A DNA stretch of 64,000 bases from Macropodus opercularis (GCA_030770545.1 CM061098.1:17884001-17948000); one strand, 5' to 3'; numbered from the stretch's first letter, positions 9,275 through 20,351 are shown. Numbers and translations: made by a program. The notes: generated from the sequence alone by a model not told the origin.

Positions 9275-11629
9275 TTATTTTGTAGCAGCGTTCAGAGCGG
9301 ATAGTAAAGTGGGATAACAACTGTGCTTGAGTCTGTTAGTCTTAGTCTTGCATAGTCTGTACCGTCTGCCTGAGGGCAGCAGTTCAAACAGGGAGTGGCC
9401 TGGGTGAGAAGTGTCTTTCACAATGTCCTGTGCTTTCCTGAGGCAACGGGAGCTGTGTAGGTTTTCCAATGTGGGGAGAGGGCAGCCAACAATCTTCTGT
9501 GCGGTGTTGATGACCCCTTGGAGAGCTTTCCTCTGAGCTGCTGTGCTGCTGGTGAACCATATGCATATACAGTATGTTAGTATACTTTCTATGCTAGCTC
9601 TGTAAAAGGACACCAACAGTCTTTGTGTGATGTTGTTCTTCCTGAGTATCCTCAGGAAGTACAGTCTCTGCTGGGCCTTTTTCAGCAGCTCAGAGGTGTT
9701 TGCGCTCCAGGTCAGACTCTCCTCAATGTGGACTCCCAGGAAGCGGAAGTCTGCCACCCTCTCCACACAGTCCCTGCCGATGTGTAATGGTGGAACGTCT
9801 GTCTTTTTTCTCCTGAAGTCTATTATGAGTTCTTTTGTTTTTGAAATGTTGAGGAGAAGGTTGTTGGTCGTACACCACATCACTAGTTGCTCCACCTCGT
9901 CTCTGTAGGCAGACTCGTCCCCGTCAGAGATGAGCCCCACCACTGTAGTGTCGTCTGCAAACTTTATTATGGTGTTGCAGTGATGGACAGGGGTGCAGTC
10001 GTGTGTGTAGAGCGAGTAGAGCAGCGGACTCAGCACACAGCCCTGGGGGGAGCCGGTGCTGAGGCTTAGGGCCGTGGATGTGTGGTGGCCTACTCTGACT
10101 CTCTGTCTGCGACCAGAGAGGAAGCTGCTGATCCACATGCAGGTTGAATGTGGGAGCCCCAGGTCCTCCAGCTTGGCCACCAGCTTGTGTGGGAGGATGG
10201 TGTTGAAAGCCGAGCTGTAATCCACAAAGAGCATCCTCACGTAGCTGCCCTGCTGCTCCAGGTGGGACAGTGCAGCATGTAGCGCTGTTGCTATGGCGTC
10301 CTCTGTGGATCGGTTTGCTCTATAAGCAAACTGGTGTGGGTCGAGTCTTGAGGGCAGAGCTGCTGTGATGTGGCTACGGACCAGTTTTTCCAAGCACTTC
10401 ATCACGACTGGGGTGAGTGCTATTGGTCTGTAGTCATTGAGGCTGGAGATGTGGGGCTTCTTGGGCAGGGGGACTATGGTGGAGGACTTCAGGCAAGGTG
10501 GGACAGTGGACTGTGCCAGGGACCGGTTGAAGATCTTTGTGAAGACCTCAGTCAGCTCGTCTGCACAGTCCCTCAGCACACGTCCTGGGACGCCATCAGG
10601 ACCAGTCGCCTTCCTCGGGTTGACGGCTCGGAGGGTACGTCTCACCTCGTGCCGCTCCAGACTGACGATCGTGCTGCTGTGCACTGTGTGGTGTAGCTGC
10701 GCCGCTTCAGGTGCAGAAACCTCAAAGCGAGCAAAGTAGATATTTAGTTCCTCTGCTAGCGTGAGGTCACCTTCAGCAGCTTTGACGTTGGCCCTGTAGT
10801 TGGTGAGGTGCTGGACACCCTGCCACACCTGCCGGCTGTTGTTACTATCCAGGTGGCCCTCAATCCTCCTCCTGTAGTCTGCTCTGGCCTCTCTGATGCC
10901 TCTCTTCAAGTCAGCTCGGGCTGCGCTGTAGAGATCTCTGTCGCCAGACCTGTAGGTGTTGTTCCTCTTCCTCAGCAGCTGCTGGACCTTCCGGGTCATC
11001 CAGGGCTTCTGGTTGGGGTAGACCCTGATGCGTTTGTCCACTGTGACCGTGTCTATGCAGTTCTTGATGTAGCACAGTACACTGTCTGTGAACATCTCCA
11101 GGTCCTGATGTTCAAAGATCTCCCAGTTGGTTCTGTCAAAACAGTCCTGCAGCTGCTGGGAGGCACCATCTGGCCATGTGGCAACAGTCTTTGTGATGGT
11201 GGGAGCCGTTTTCTTGACGGGGGCATATGCAGGAATGAGCAGCAGGGACAGGTGGTCAGGCTGGCCCAGGTGTGGTAGTGGTCTGGCCCTGTAGCCCAGT
11301 TTGATGTTGGAATAGACCTTGTCCAGAGTCTTCTCTCCCCTAGTAGCGCACTTTACGTGCTGGTGGAACTTAGGGAGAGCTGCCTTTAAGTCCGCATGGT
11401 TAAAGTCTCCTGCTATGATCTGCACAGCGTCAGGGTACGTGCTCTGCTTGTTGCTAACGCTAGCATGCAGGAGTCCGATAGCTGTGTTAGCATTAGCATC
11501 CGGTGGTATGTACACAGCCGTGACCATGACCACAGTAAACTCCCTTGGTAGATAAAAAGGCCTGCATTTGACAGTCAGATATTTCACGTCCGGTGAACAG
11601 TGACTGTCTATAGCCACCGTGTTGGTCAC
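9275..11629 (-). CDS. L2 LINE endonuclease C-terminal half plus reverse transcriptase
   Basis: An open frame of 784 residues. Residues 1-140 are the C-terminal half of the AP-type endonuclease, with AGDFNHAD near 73-80 and QPDH near 123-126 (catalytic D and H positions). The reverse transcriptase spans about 330-640: YRPIALTP near 400, RMLFVDYSSAFN near 465-476, STGSPQGCVLSPLL near 524-537, and the catalytic FADD at 557-560. The C-terminal region contains FYRASIES and ends LNAATK. No in-frame stop interrupts it. The first codon is GTG, not ATG, because the true frame starts upstream and was lost by a one-base deletion near 11627; this is therefore not a genuine start. In an active element the product nicks DNA and copies its own RNA at the target. 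Confidence 0.85.
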   Translation of the reverse strand: MTNTVAIDSHCSPDVKYLTVKCRPFYLPREFTVVMVTAVYIPPDANANTAIGLLHASVSNKQSTYPDAVQIIAGDFNHADLKAALPKFHQHVKCATRGEKTLDKVYSNIKLGYRARPLPHLGQPDHLSLLLIPAYAPVKKTAPTITKTVATWPDGASQQLQDCFDRTNWEIFEHQDLEMFTDSVLCYIKNCIDTVTVDKRIRVYPNQKPWMTRKVQQLLRKRNNTYRSGDRDLYSAARADLKRGIREARADYRRRIEGHLDSNNSRQVWQGVQHLTNYRANVKAAEGDLTLAEELNIYFARFEVSAPEAAQLHHTVHSSTIVSLERHEVRRTLRAVNPRKATGPDGVPGRVLRDCADELTEVFTKIFNRSLAQSTVPPCLKSSTIVPLPKKPHISSLNDYRPIALTPVVMKCLEKLVRSHITAALPSRLDPHQFAYRANRSTEDAIATALHAALSHLEQQGSYVRMLFVDYSSAFNTILPHKLVAKLEDLGLPHSTCMWISSFLSGRRQRVRVGHHTSTALSLSTGSPQGCVLSPLLYSLYTHDCTPVHHCNTIIKFADDTTVVGLISDGDESAYRDEVEQLVMWCTTNNLLLNISKTKELIIDFRRKKTDVPPLHIGRDCVERVADFRFLGVHIEESLTWSANTSELLKKAQQRLYFLRILRKNNITQRLLVSFYRASIESILTYCICIWFTSSTAAQRKALQGVINTAQKIVGCPLPTLENLHSSRCLRKAQDIVKDTSHPGHSLFELLPSGRRYRLCKTKTNRLKHSCYPTLLSALNAATK

Positions 11630-12213
11630 CAGCTGTTGTTCACGTAGACACAGAGCCCCCCACCTCTGCTCTTGCCGGAGTCTGCTGTTCGGTCATGGCG
11701 CTGTGTAGTGTAGCCTGCTAGCTCGATAGCAGAGTCTGGGACGGATTGTTGCAGCCAGGTCTCTGTGATGAGCAGAACGCACGCATCCTTCACGCAGTTG
11801 TTCGTCGCGGTCTCTATCCTTAGTTCATCCATCTTATTTGCGAGGGATCTGGCATTCGAGAGGAATAAGATGGGGAGCGGTGGCCTGAGTGGCTGCCTCC
11901 GTAGCCTGGCTAGTGCGCCCGCCCTGCAGCCTCGCCTTTTCCTTCTCTCTCTCCGCCGCCTGCGCCTCCTTCCCGCTGGGATGATGATCCACGAAGAGCC
12001 GGGGTTCCTCGCTACTCCCACTGGGATGTTGTGCAAGTGTATAAACTCACTTGTTACGCTCCTTTCATTGCAAACTCCGATTTTAAGAAGATCGTGTCGG
12101 CTATAGATGTTTTTCGCCAGACCGATTGTACACAAAACATACAAAAACATCCAAACATAGCACCAAAAACTGTGACACCTAGCTGCCGCAACTGAGTGCG
12201 CCGCCATCTCAGG
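11626..12213 (-). pseudogene. L2 LINE 5' region and endonuclease N-terminal half
   Basis: The frame starts MAAHSVAAARC and passes through an arginine-rich stretch (RRRRRRERRKRRG), then LFLSNARSLANKMDEL and LLITETWLQ. The last motif holds the catalytic glutamate region of AP-type endonucleases. It ends at a TGA at 11626-11628, four bases after the downstream frame opens. Family conservation runs straight across this junction, so a single-base deletion, rather than a designed stop, explains the break. Upstream the frame is open into R4 sequence, which makes a chimeric reading frame. Confidence 0.75.
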
Positions 12214-12219
12214 GTATAG
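12214..12219. repeat. Target-site duplication of the L2 insertion, 5' side
   Basis: GTATAG, the partner of 9061-9066. The adjoining minus-strand sequence has ACCCTGAGA twice, 4 bp apart, which may reflect microhomology at the 5' junction. Confidence 0.6.
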
Positions 12220-13337
12220 TCTCAGGGTGCTGGATTTCGGGTGGAACCCTCCATGCGTGGTGAGGAGCCTTCGAGTTTTCACATCTGTGGTCTGTATCTC
12301 TTCCTTTGGCCAGCTTATTATTCCTGCGGGGTATCGGATGACTGGCAGGGCGTAGCTGTTAATTGCCCGGAGCTTGTTTCTACCATTGAGCTGACTCCTT
12401 AGGACTTGCCTTACTCGTTGCAGGTATTTGTTTGTTGCTGCGCTTCTTGTAGCCTCTTCGAGGTTGCCATTTGCCTGTGGGATACCAAGGAACTTGTAGC
12501 TATTCTCAATGTCTATTATTGTGCCCTCGGGGAGTGAGACTCCTTCTGTATGGACTACCTTCCCTCTCTTGGTCACCATACGGCCACACTTCTCTAGTGA
12601 CATTCCGATGTCATTGCTGTAGATCCTGGTTGTGTGGATCAGTGAGTCAATGTCTCTCTCGCTCTTGGCGTACAGCTTGATGTCATCCATGTAGAGGAGG
12701 TGACTGATGGTGGCCCCATTTCTGAGTTGGTATCCGTAGCCAGTCTTGTTGATTATTTGGCTGAGGGGAGTCAGACCTATGCAGAACAGCAGTGGGGACA
12801 GAGCATCTCCTTGGTATATGCCACATTTGATGGACACTTGTGCAATTGGCTTCCCGTTGGCCTCAAGGGTGGTTTTCCACAGCCTCATCGAGTTTGCAAC
12901 GAACGCTCTTAGAGTCCTGTTGATGTTATACATCTCCAAGAATTCACTGATCCACGTGTGTGGCATTGAGTCGTAGGCTTTCTTGTAGTCAATCCAGGCA
13001 GTGCACGGGTTGGTCTGTCGGGCTTTGCAGTCTCGAGCGACTGTTCTATCAACCAGTAGCTGGTGTTTGGCTCCTCTGGTATCTTTACCAATGCCCTTCT
13101 GTGCTGTGCTCATGTACTGATCCATATGCCCACTTATCTTAGCCGCTATGATGAGCTCAGGAGCTTCCATGTTGTGGAGAGGCAGGTTATTGGCCTGTAG
13201 TTGGATGGGACTGTTCCCTTCTGGGGGTCTTTCAGGATCATGACTGTCTGCCCTTCAGTCATCCATTCAGGGTGGGTCCCATCCCTTAGCAGCTGGTTCA
13301 TTTGTGCTGCCAGGCTTTCATGGAGTGCAGTGAGCTT
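12214..13337 (-). pseudogene. R4/Dong-Rex6-type LINE, reverse transcriptase part
   Basis: The minus-strand frame 12214-13170 reads an R4-clade reverse transcriptase. It shows WIDYKKAYDSMPHTW near 59-73, GIYQGDALSPLLF near 117-129, LLYMDD (catalytic) near 158-163, and SYKFLGI near 230. Just upstream (13150-13330), in another frame, GTHPEWMTEG and NYRPITCLSTTWKLL continue the N-terminal side, so a frameshift lies near 13147. The element stops at a TA microsatellite at 13336 and is 5'-truncated. The L2 LINE interrupts it after the RLY codons near 12214; the 3' part resumes at 9066. Confidence 0.8.
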
Positions 13338-13382
13338 CTATATATATACAGTATATATAAATATATAAGAGAGAGAGAGAGA
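13336..13382. repeat. TA-rich then (GA)n microsatellite at the 5' flank of the R4-type LINE
   Basis: Alternating TA/ATA tract followed by a short GA run. It marks the 5' truncation point of the R4-type LINE and mirrors the TA run on its other side. Confidence 0.9.
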
Positions 13383-14021
13383 CACCTTATTTCTGCATGT
13401 GCAGGTTTCTACATCTGTATTAATGCTGGTGCTTTGCCCAGTCAGCTGAACTCTCATCATATTACCAGGGGTTGTTGCAAAAAAGCAAATGATTCATGCT
13501 CCACCAAACCAAGCCAAAGGAAAAACATGATTGAAAGTCTAAGCGTCTGTGTTTTAGTTTGTGCTGGAGCTGCTCAGACAATGTGTTAGTGGGAGGCTGG
13601 AAACTGTGGTTGTGTTAAATATGCACTAATGCACGTGTCTTTAGATGAATGTCGGCGTCGGGAACAAAATATGAAGCAGCTTTCCTTTTACTCACTGAAT
13701 AGTATTGGGAACATAAATTGTACACCCCCAACAGGAAGCACCAATTATGTGCTATCCTATCAATTATCCTAACGATAGAATCATTTGTATATTGTATATA
13801 TATATATATATACATATATGAAGTTTGTATGTAGTCATTTGTTACTGTACCAGAGGACATTATTTTGTGTTTGCAATCATAGAAACACAGTTTCAAATTT
13901 AATACCTACTTCAAAATTAAGTTTCAATAATTGCTTTGGCCACACAATTACCTTAAATATTAAGCCAATATCATTAAGATAGGAGCACACCAGACTATTA
14001 TAGTCCTGCAGAAGTTCTCTC
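13383..14021. other. Non-coding stretch, no gene seen
   Basis: This is AT-rich spacer with a (TA)n run at about 13794-13812. The short open frames on both strands overlap and show no domain. Confidence 0.45.
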
Positions 14022-14570
14022 TGTCAGGAGCCCCAACAAAGATGGCAGATCAAGTTAAATGAGGACCCAAGGAGAGCTGGATGGGGTTAGGTTCCAAATG
14101 CAGGTTTTAATCCAACAAACTTAAATCCACCTGCACCAGAAAACAGAGCTAACTGAAGACCCCTCAAAACCTCAGGAACAGAAACTAAAATACTGGAGCG
14201 CTGAGAACCATTTACCTTGATTCAAGGCAAAACTATGGCAGAAACATGGCATACTATGAAACTAAGTAACATGGTAAACTGTGGTAAAACAAACTATGGC
14301 ATAAGTAAAGCAAGACATAACTATGAAACTAGGAAAACACAAAGCATGAAAACAAAGTCTACATGGCCTGGGTCTGTGGTAAAATGCAGTTGAAGCCCTG
14401 GTGTTGGGCAGGTAGGAAAACTGACCAGCTGGCAACCAGAGTGAATTAGGTGAAGTTTAAATACAGGGGAGCTGAGGGGAAGACACAGGTGGCCATGATC
14501 AGAGTGATTAAGGTGGCATGAAGCAGAGGGGAGGAATGGGAGTGACTGACAAGTTGTGAAAGACAAAGCA
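14022..14570 (-). mobile_element. Solo-LTR-like sequence
   Basis: On the minus strand this reads like a gypsy-type LTR. There is a TATA-like TATTTAAAC (plus 14455-14463), a T-rich transcribed part, an ATTAAA signal (plus 14106-14111), then CTTGGGTCCTCATTTAAC, and an end GGGGCTCCTGACA at 14022. It has TG and CA at the ends chosen. No second copy or coding region lies nearby, which suggests a solo LTR. The end near 14570 is approximate and no target duplication was found. Confidence 0.45.
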
Positions 14571-14960
14571 ATGAGCAAATAAGGACAGAGAAACAAACTT
14601 ATTCTGAAGTAGAAATATTTTGGAGTAATAGGCAGTGACCTTGAAGTGTGAACCAACAAATTTGACTGTGGAGAAAAAAATAGAAAAACAAGTGTGTGTG
14701 TGTGTGTGTTTGTCTTTCTTGTGTGTGTAGCTGTGTGTTTGAAGACAGGGGATGTGATGCAGACAGAAAAGGGCAAAAGCTGAAGCTCCACTGAGTATTT
14801 AGTAAGAGAATCTGTCATCCCTGTGTGTTACAGGAGGCGAGAGAAATAACATGACCAGATCAGATATATACAGTATGTATATACTTCATTCAGTACATAT
14901 GTAACAGATAAAAGTTATTTACAAATAAACCACATTTCTGAACACTAAAATTCACATTGT
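14571..14960. other. Non-coding stretch with a (GT)n run
   Basis: A GT dinucleotide run lies at 14693-14710. No gene, terminus or RNA is recognised. Confidence 0.5.
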
Positions 14961-15694
14961 GCAGTAGACCCCTGGAATATACGAAGGCTGTGTTCCTGGA
15001 CTGAAAAGCTGTGAATATTGGACGTGGTCAAAAAATGCCTAGAATGCCTGTTTTCACAGTTTAAACCCCAAATAAATAAAAGCGCCCTGACAGGCACAGC
15101 AATGACGCTCTGCTACAGAGAGCAACTCAACGTTCCACGCTAAATACGACACATAGGACATAGTGACGCTCCCAGAAAGGCAGCGCAGCCAGTGGATAAA
15201 CATGTGAAAGGAAAAAGTCCTCAGTCTGACCTAGATCCTGGAGAAAACCCAGCAGGAGGCTGACTTTTACTGGAGACCAACCGAGCCAACTCCAATACGA
15301 CTGGAAAACGTGTCCAACACGGTTCCACATAAACTTAAACTTCAGACGAAACAGCTAAACTTCAAAACATCAACCCAGAATTTTTTGTTCAAATGCGTGA
15401 ACAGACGTAGAAACAGGGAGTGTTACTTAGGAAAACCACCAAGATGAGGGAGAAAGCTCTTCAAGCTGCCAAGAGGCTGAACCCGTGGCTAAATCCAAAC
15501 AGCCACACACTGTAGCAGAGACGTTACTGGCTGCCTGGAAAACGATCTTCAAAGAGATGCTCAGACCTGGAGCCGTTAAAGAAACAGCCCAAGTTCCTCT
15601 AGCAGATAAATTGAGCCTAGATTTTCATTATATATAATTGTGATAGTTGATGGTGGTGTAAAATATGTGCCGTGGCTCAAAAAGGTTGGGAAAC
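14961..15694 (+). mobile_element. hAT-like non-autonomous element (composite)
   Basis: The right end reads GGCTCAAAAAGGTTGGGAAACACTG. Its reverse complement starts CAGTGTTTCCCAACC, which is a hAT-type terminus. The segment 15340-15694 is repeated in inverted orientation at 26092-26465 (shared blocks include AGCCACACACTGTAGCAGAG). The left part (from about 14961, CAGTAGACCCCTGGAATATACG) does not form a matching inverted repeat, so the left boundary is uncertain and the element may be composite. Confidence 0.5.
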
Positions 15695-17740
15695 ACTGGT
15701 CTAATCAAACGTGGTTCACTTACACAGTGTTATGGATAAATGGGGACAGTATTCATTCTTATTCAGTTTTCTATGAAGTCTACAATTTTCTTTCAGGGAA
15801 AACCTGGCAGCAGTTTCCATCGTCTGCCTCTTCCTGTCAATCATCCACTTCAGCTTTGTCAAATGTCAGCGAGCAGAGTGCAGGCTGCAGGCTATTACTG
15901 GCATTCACCAGTCACTTGAACACAAAACACATACACATATATAAATACACACACACACACACTTCTGAACCTACGTGGACAAATGCTGTGGCAAACAGTC
16001 GGACAATAATTTGATCTGTGACGCCATCTCTCTCTCATATATTGTTTACCAATATATAAATAACAGCATAATAGTGAGCCCAAAATTAAAACAGCTGAAA
16101 GACACTGCAGTGAAAGCTCATAAAAGCATGGACACAATATCTAAATATTTTGAACATTTACTCTCTCTCACAGTAAAGGTAATGACATCAGACTGTTGTT
16201 AATTCAATTAAGTTCTGTTCATTAACATGGAGTCAATTCACAACCAAAGTAATCTTAAAGCTTTTTACAATGAACTTACAAATCCCCAAAAGGCAACTGA
16301 ACCAAATAAAACCCAATTAGTCTCACTTGTGGAAGCTCTAGGGAAGATAGAAGAAAACTCCAGCAGAAGCAGCCATTTGGCTCAACTGGCTGTGGCGAGA
16401 AGACAAAGAGACAAAACAACAAAGAACGACATCAACAGGCAGCAAATGGAACACAAACAGGTTGGCTGGGCAACAACTTAGTAGCCAACAGGGCTACCAG
16501 TAGTTGTTCAACGCTTCTGATCTGTGACACATTTCCCTTCTTGTGTAGGCAACATTTAAACCCGTTATGTGATCAGCCAGGGCTAATGTAGCACAGTGCG
16601 TGGTCCTTTCCTCAGTCTTCACTTTAGATAACAACAGACATTCTTTTTCAGACACATGCATCTGCACCATCGTCCACTGTTTTCCACGGAAGAGCTTTCT
16701 ATCCACACCCTCCTGGCTTCTCCCGGCTCTGTCCCATTCCTCTCCCACAGAGGGATGGTAGCGTTAGAAGTGTCGCTCCACCGCGTTTCCACGGCCGAGG
16801 CACAGCATGTGTTATGGCTATTTATGTTATTATTATAATATAAACTTATTACAACAGAGTAAACAAGTAACATTCACTAAAATGGCATTTTATATATTAC
16901 AGTCTCATCCTATGGGGGCTTCTCTCGGTGTCTTGCATAGTGTAGTGGTTAGTGTTGCCTGTTTTCTGTTTAAATGGTGAAATCTCATAATTATATTAAA
17001 TTCACAACAAATGTATGAACACGTGTCTGAAAGACATAATCGTCGACATAACCGTGTTATTTCCATCGTCTGCTGAGTCATCTAATCAGACAGTAGTGAT
17101 CGACCATGTGACGAGTCCAGCGGAGACGGAACCTGACCAATACACAAAGTGTGTGTGTATTAAAAGGCGCCTCAGGGACACACTACACAAGAAATGCGAC
17201 CTACTGTTACAATGTAGACCTATTGAAAAATGACGGGAACGTCTGTAGGAGAATTTATCTCCTCTTGTGGACGTCGTGCATCAGTTGGTTGGTTGCACAC
17301 AGACCTTAAATAAATCGACTCCACTCAACCTCCTGCTTTACATACGTTGTAGCAGACACACATGGAAAAGTGGTGAATGTTGTGCATTGAGCTTCCTTGT
17401 TAAACCAGCATCTACTCCCTGTGTCAGACAGTCCTGTGGTTTGTTCCCTTCACTCTGATCCTCGCTGCCTGATTTCAGATCATGTGCTTGCCTTCTAAAA
17501 TTCAATCTTAAGACCTATGTTTGCATTTAATAATTATATATCACAAGTCTGTTGTCATAATCCTCAAACCTCCACATATTTCTGTGATTTAATTAATATG
17601 TTACAGTTTTCCAAAATGTGATTACAACTAAACTGTTGAAAAAATTCTATTGGTTAGTGAACATTGTCTTATTGTTGGATTTTATCTTCAAAAGAATAAA
17701 TTAAGCTTCATATGGAGACAAAAAGCATAAAAACTATTTA
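15695..17740. other. Non-coding stretch, no gene recognised
   Basis: Several small open frames lie here (15640-16014, 16227-16481, 17015-17233, 17267-17458 on plus; 16494-16748 on minus). None shows a domain, a promoter or splice context. An AC run is at about 15949-15961. A TAGTGTAGTGGTTAGTG A-box-like sequence is at about 16938-16954 without a matching B-box. Confidence 0.45.
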
Positions 17741-18697
17741 TCCCTGTGAATGCTTTAGAGCATTCACAGGTTTGTTTTTCTAATCCCTGTGAATGCTGAA
17801 GGCATTCACAGGTTTGTTTTTCAAATCTTTATTATTATTAATCCGTACACTTAACGGCATCTAACTCCGGCCGCACCGTTTGAGCTATAGGAACCGTTCA
17901 AATATCAAAATATTCAGCTCTTTCGGGACTCGAGTGCTTCCATTTTGCTCATTGATACTATTTATACTTTTTGAAATATTAAGCTAATTTCAAAAATTTT
18001 TGCCCATTGAAAATGAATGGAAAATGGTATAGACCAATTGGACTCTCCCGCAAGAGACTGCGGTTCAAATCCCACTGAGGGCATTTTAGCCTTTGCAAGC
18101 CACTCATCTATTAAACCAGTCCTCGAACTGCTCTACACATGTTCCTATCAGTACTGTACTGCTTAAACAAATGCTCCTTACTGTGGGAACCCCGAGTTCA
18201 AATCCCGCTCTGGGCATGATGTACAAGTAAGATGTTTGACATTTTAACTCTACAATTAAACTACTCTTGTAATAATAATGCGTTTGAACTAAACCTTTAC
18301 AACTTTTATCAATCTATTTCAACTTTCTTCAATTGCCTTTTCAAGCAACTTTCATCTCCTATGTTCCTCCAGCTTTGAGTCTTGTGTGCTACTTAGTAGT
18401 GTAATGGTTAAGCAACTGCCCTTTGCTCCAGGAGACTAGGGTTCGAATCGCACTAGTGGCAAACTTCAGAAGTTCAAACAAATTGTGCTCCATTCAGCTT
18501 TACTGCTATAGCATTTTTAGCAATATTTTAGAATTCAAAGTTCAAGTTGTTCAACTCTTTCTACTTCTACAGACATTCAAACACATTCAGCTACTTCAGC
18601 TATGTTTTAACTGCTTCAGCAGTTTAACCAATTCAATGGAATTCATTCAGCATGTCAGCATTCACAGTGCATTTTCTTATGGAAATGCTTTTTCTAG
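17741..18697 (+). mobile_element. Helitron-like unit 1
   Basis: This is the shortest unit (957 bp) and the only one with the full 5' end. TCCCTGTGAATGC occurs twice (17741 and 17784), each time forming a palindrome with GCATTCACAGG. The subterminal CCGTACACTTAACGGC and AACTCCGGCCGCACCG blocks follow, then three tRNA-like modules, then the hairpin (18669-18688) and CTAG at 18694-18697. Confidence 0.65.
18393..18463 (+). repeat. tRNA-like module in Helitron unit 1 (best copy)
   Basis: TAGTGTAATGGTTAAGC (A-box-like) is followed at normal tRNA spacing by AGGGTTCGAATCGCAC (B-box-like, close to GGTTCGANNCC). The outer CTTAGTAGTG and CACTAGTGGC could pair partly as an acceptor. Two weaker modules precede it in this unit: 18031-18087 (B-box GCGGTTCAAATCCCAC) and 18155-18218 (GAGTTCAAATCCCGC). 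These could be captured SINE heads. Confidence 0.6.
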
Positions 18698-18894
18698 TTA
18701 TTATAGTTATTCCGTACGCTTTTCGGCATCTAACTCCGGCCGCACCGTTTGAGCTATAGGAACCGTTCTAAAATTAAAATGTTCAGCTTTTTCGGGAATC
18801 GAGTGCTTCCATTTTGCTTATTGATACAATTTATACTTTTTGAAATATTAAGCTATTTTCAACTTTTTTTCCCCATTGAAAATGAATGGAAACT

Positions 18895-18953
18895 GCTATA
18901 GACCAATTGGACTCTCCCACAGGAGACTGCGGTTCAAACCCCACTGAGGGCAT
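18895..18953 (+). repeat. tRNA-like module in Helitron unit 2 (first)
   Basis: TATAGACCAATTGGACTCTC then GCGGTTCAAACCCCACTGAG. This is the counterpart of the module at 18031-18087 in unit 1, in the same relative place, so it was duplicated with the unit. Confidence 0.6.
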
Positions 18954-19086
18954 CTAAGCCTTTGCAAGCAACTCATCTATTAAACCAGTTCTGGAGCTGC
19001 CAAACTTTTTACCACTTTTATCAATCTATTTTTACTTTCTTCAACTGCTTAAACTTCACATGGCATTATTTAAAAGTATGATTTCT

Positions 19087-20310
19087 AACAATTGCATTAT
19101 AGGAGTTTTAAAAGTGGGGGTGGTCACATTTGAATATTCACACCACTTTCCCACAGAAACAGCTTCAGCTTATAAATAGTGACTGCTGCTGCAAATTAAC
19201 AACTGAATTACAATGTTGGCTGTACTTTGTGTGAGATGTAAACGTTTGATGTGCTTAACATTCACGTTTTATAGAAATAGTTGTCAACACCCTAACTGAA
19301 ACTGCTGTGACAAGAAATGACCTTCACACTGCATGTCAAGCTAATGACATCCAAAACAAGCTGTTTGGGCTTTGATGATTAGCATGTTGTGTAATGTGCT
19401 AATTGTTGGCCCACCAATCAGTAGATTGCACCTGATGATATTTTCAAACCTGCTTGCAGTCTGTTTGATACCATTTCTCCTCTTTTTTTCAAACAGATAA
19501 CTTTAGTTTAGAAGCAGTATTTTAACTTCTGCTGTGGGCATGTTATAAAAGTTCTGCAAACATCCAAACAATTCCTGTTGTTTGTTTTAATTGCTTCAGC
19601 TGTTTCATATTAACTTGTCACTAATGTAGTAGCAAAGTATTTCTGCATTTTTAATGCTTTTAAACTGCACTTCTATCAATATATTTCAACTTTATTCTCT
19701 TAAAATCCAGCTTTTCCTGTTTAAGCCTCTCATGTACACAATATATTGTACAGAACCTTTTACTGGTTTCTACAACACTCTGTCAGCAGTTGATTTCAAC
19801 ACCAATAACTCTTCGACGTTTCTTGAAGCCAATGTGGCACTAAACAGTTTCCACAGTCTACTTAGTGTCTGACACTGACTTTACAAGTCAAACACTCTAA
19901 GATATTTTACACACAGCCCCATCTTCTAGTTGTTCCTAACAATTGCATTATAGCAGTTTTAAAAATGGGGGTGGTCACATTTGAATATTCACACCTCCTT
20001 CCCAGAAAAACTGCTTCAGCTTATAAATACTGACTGCTGCTGCAAATTAACAATTGAATTGCAATGTTGGCTGTACTTTGTGTTAGATATAAACGTTTGA
20101 TGTGCTTAACATTCACGTTTTATAGAAATAGTTGTCAACACCCTAAGTGAAACTGCTGTGACAAGAAATGACCTTCACACTGCATGTCAAGCTAATGACA
20201 TCCAAAACAAGCTGTTTGGGCTTTGATGATTAGCACATTGTGTTATGTGCTACTTGTTGGCCCACCAATCAGTAGATTGCACCTGATGGTACTTTTAAAA
20301 CTGCTTGCAA
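19087..20310 (+). repeat. Direct repeat pair inside Helitron unit 2
   Basis: 19087-19470 and 19935-20310 are near identical. Both carry CAATTGCATTATAG, GGGGGTGGTCACATTTGAAT, a TATA-like CAGCTTATAAATA, TTGGCTGTACTTTGTGT and GCCCACCAATCAGTAGATTG. The distance between copies is about 850 bp. The TATA-like and CCAAT-like motifs could be promoter remnants, but no coding frame follows. Confidence 0.75.
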
Positions 20311-20351
20311 TCTGTATGAGATCTGCTTCAGCTGTTTCATATTAACTTGTC

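Larger units (their letters stand above)
9067..12213 (-). mobile_element. L2-type LINE, nearly complete
   Basis: This 3.1-kb non-LTR retrotransposon is on the minus strand. From 5' to 3' it has a short leader beginning ATGGCGGCGCACTCAG, an arginine-rich region, an apurinic-type endonuclease, a reverse transcriptase, and a 3' UTR ending GACAATAAAGAAT followed by an ATCT microsatellite tail. The tail type, the FADD motif and the order of domains fit the L2/Maui clade that is abundant in fish. It has no separate ORF1, so it may be 5'-truncated or belong to a one-ORF lineage. It sits in an R4-type LINE with a 6-bp duplication on both sides. One single-nucleotide frameshift separates the two halves of the endonuclease. 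Confidence 0.85.

Noticed and set aside
10808..11278. Plus-strand frame of 156 codons, with others at 9627-11555
   Set aside because: They are shadows of the L2 reverse transcriptase and endonuclease frame on the minus strand; no motif of their own.
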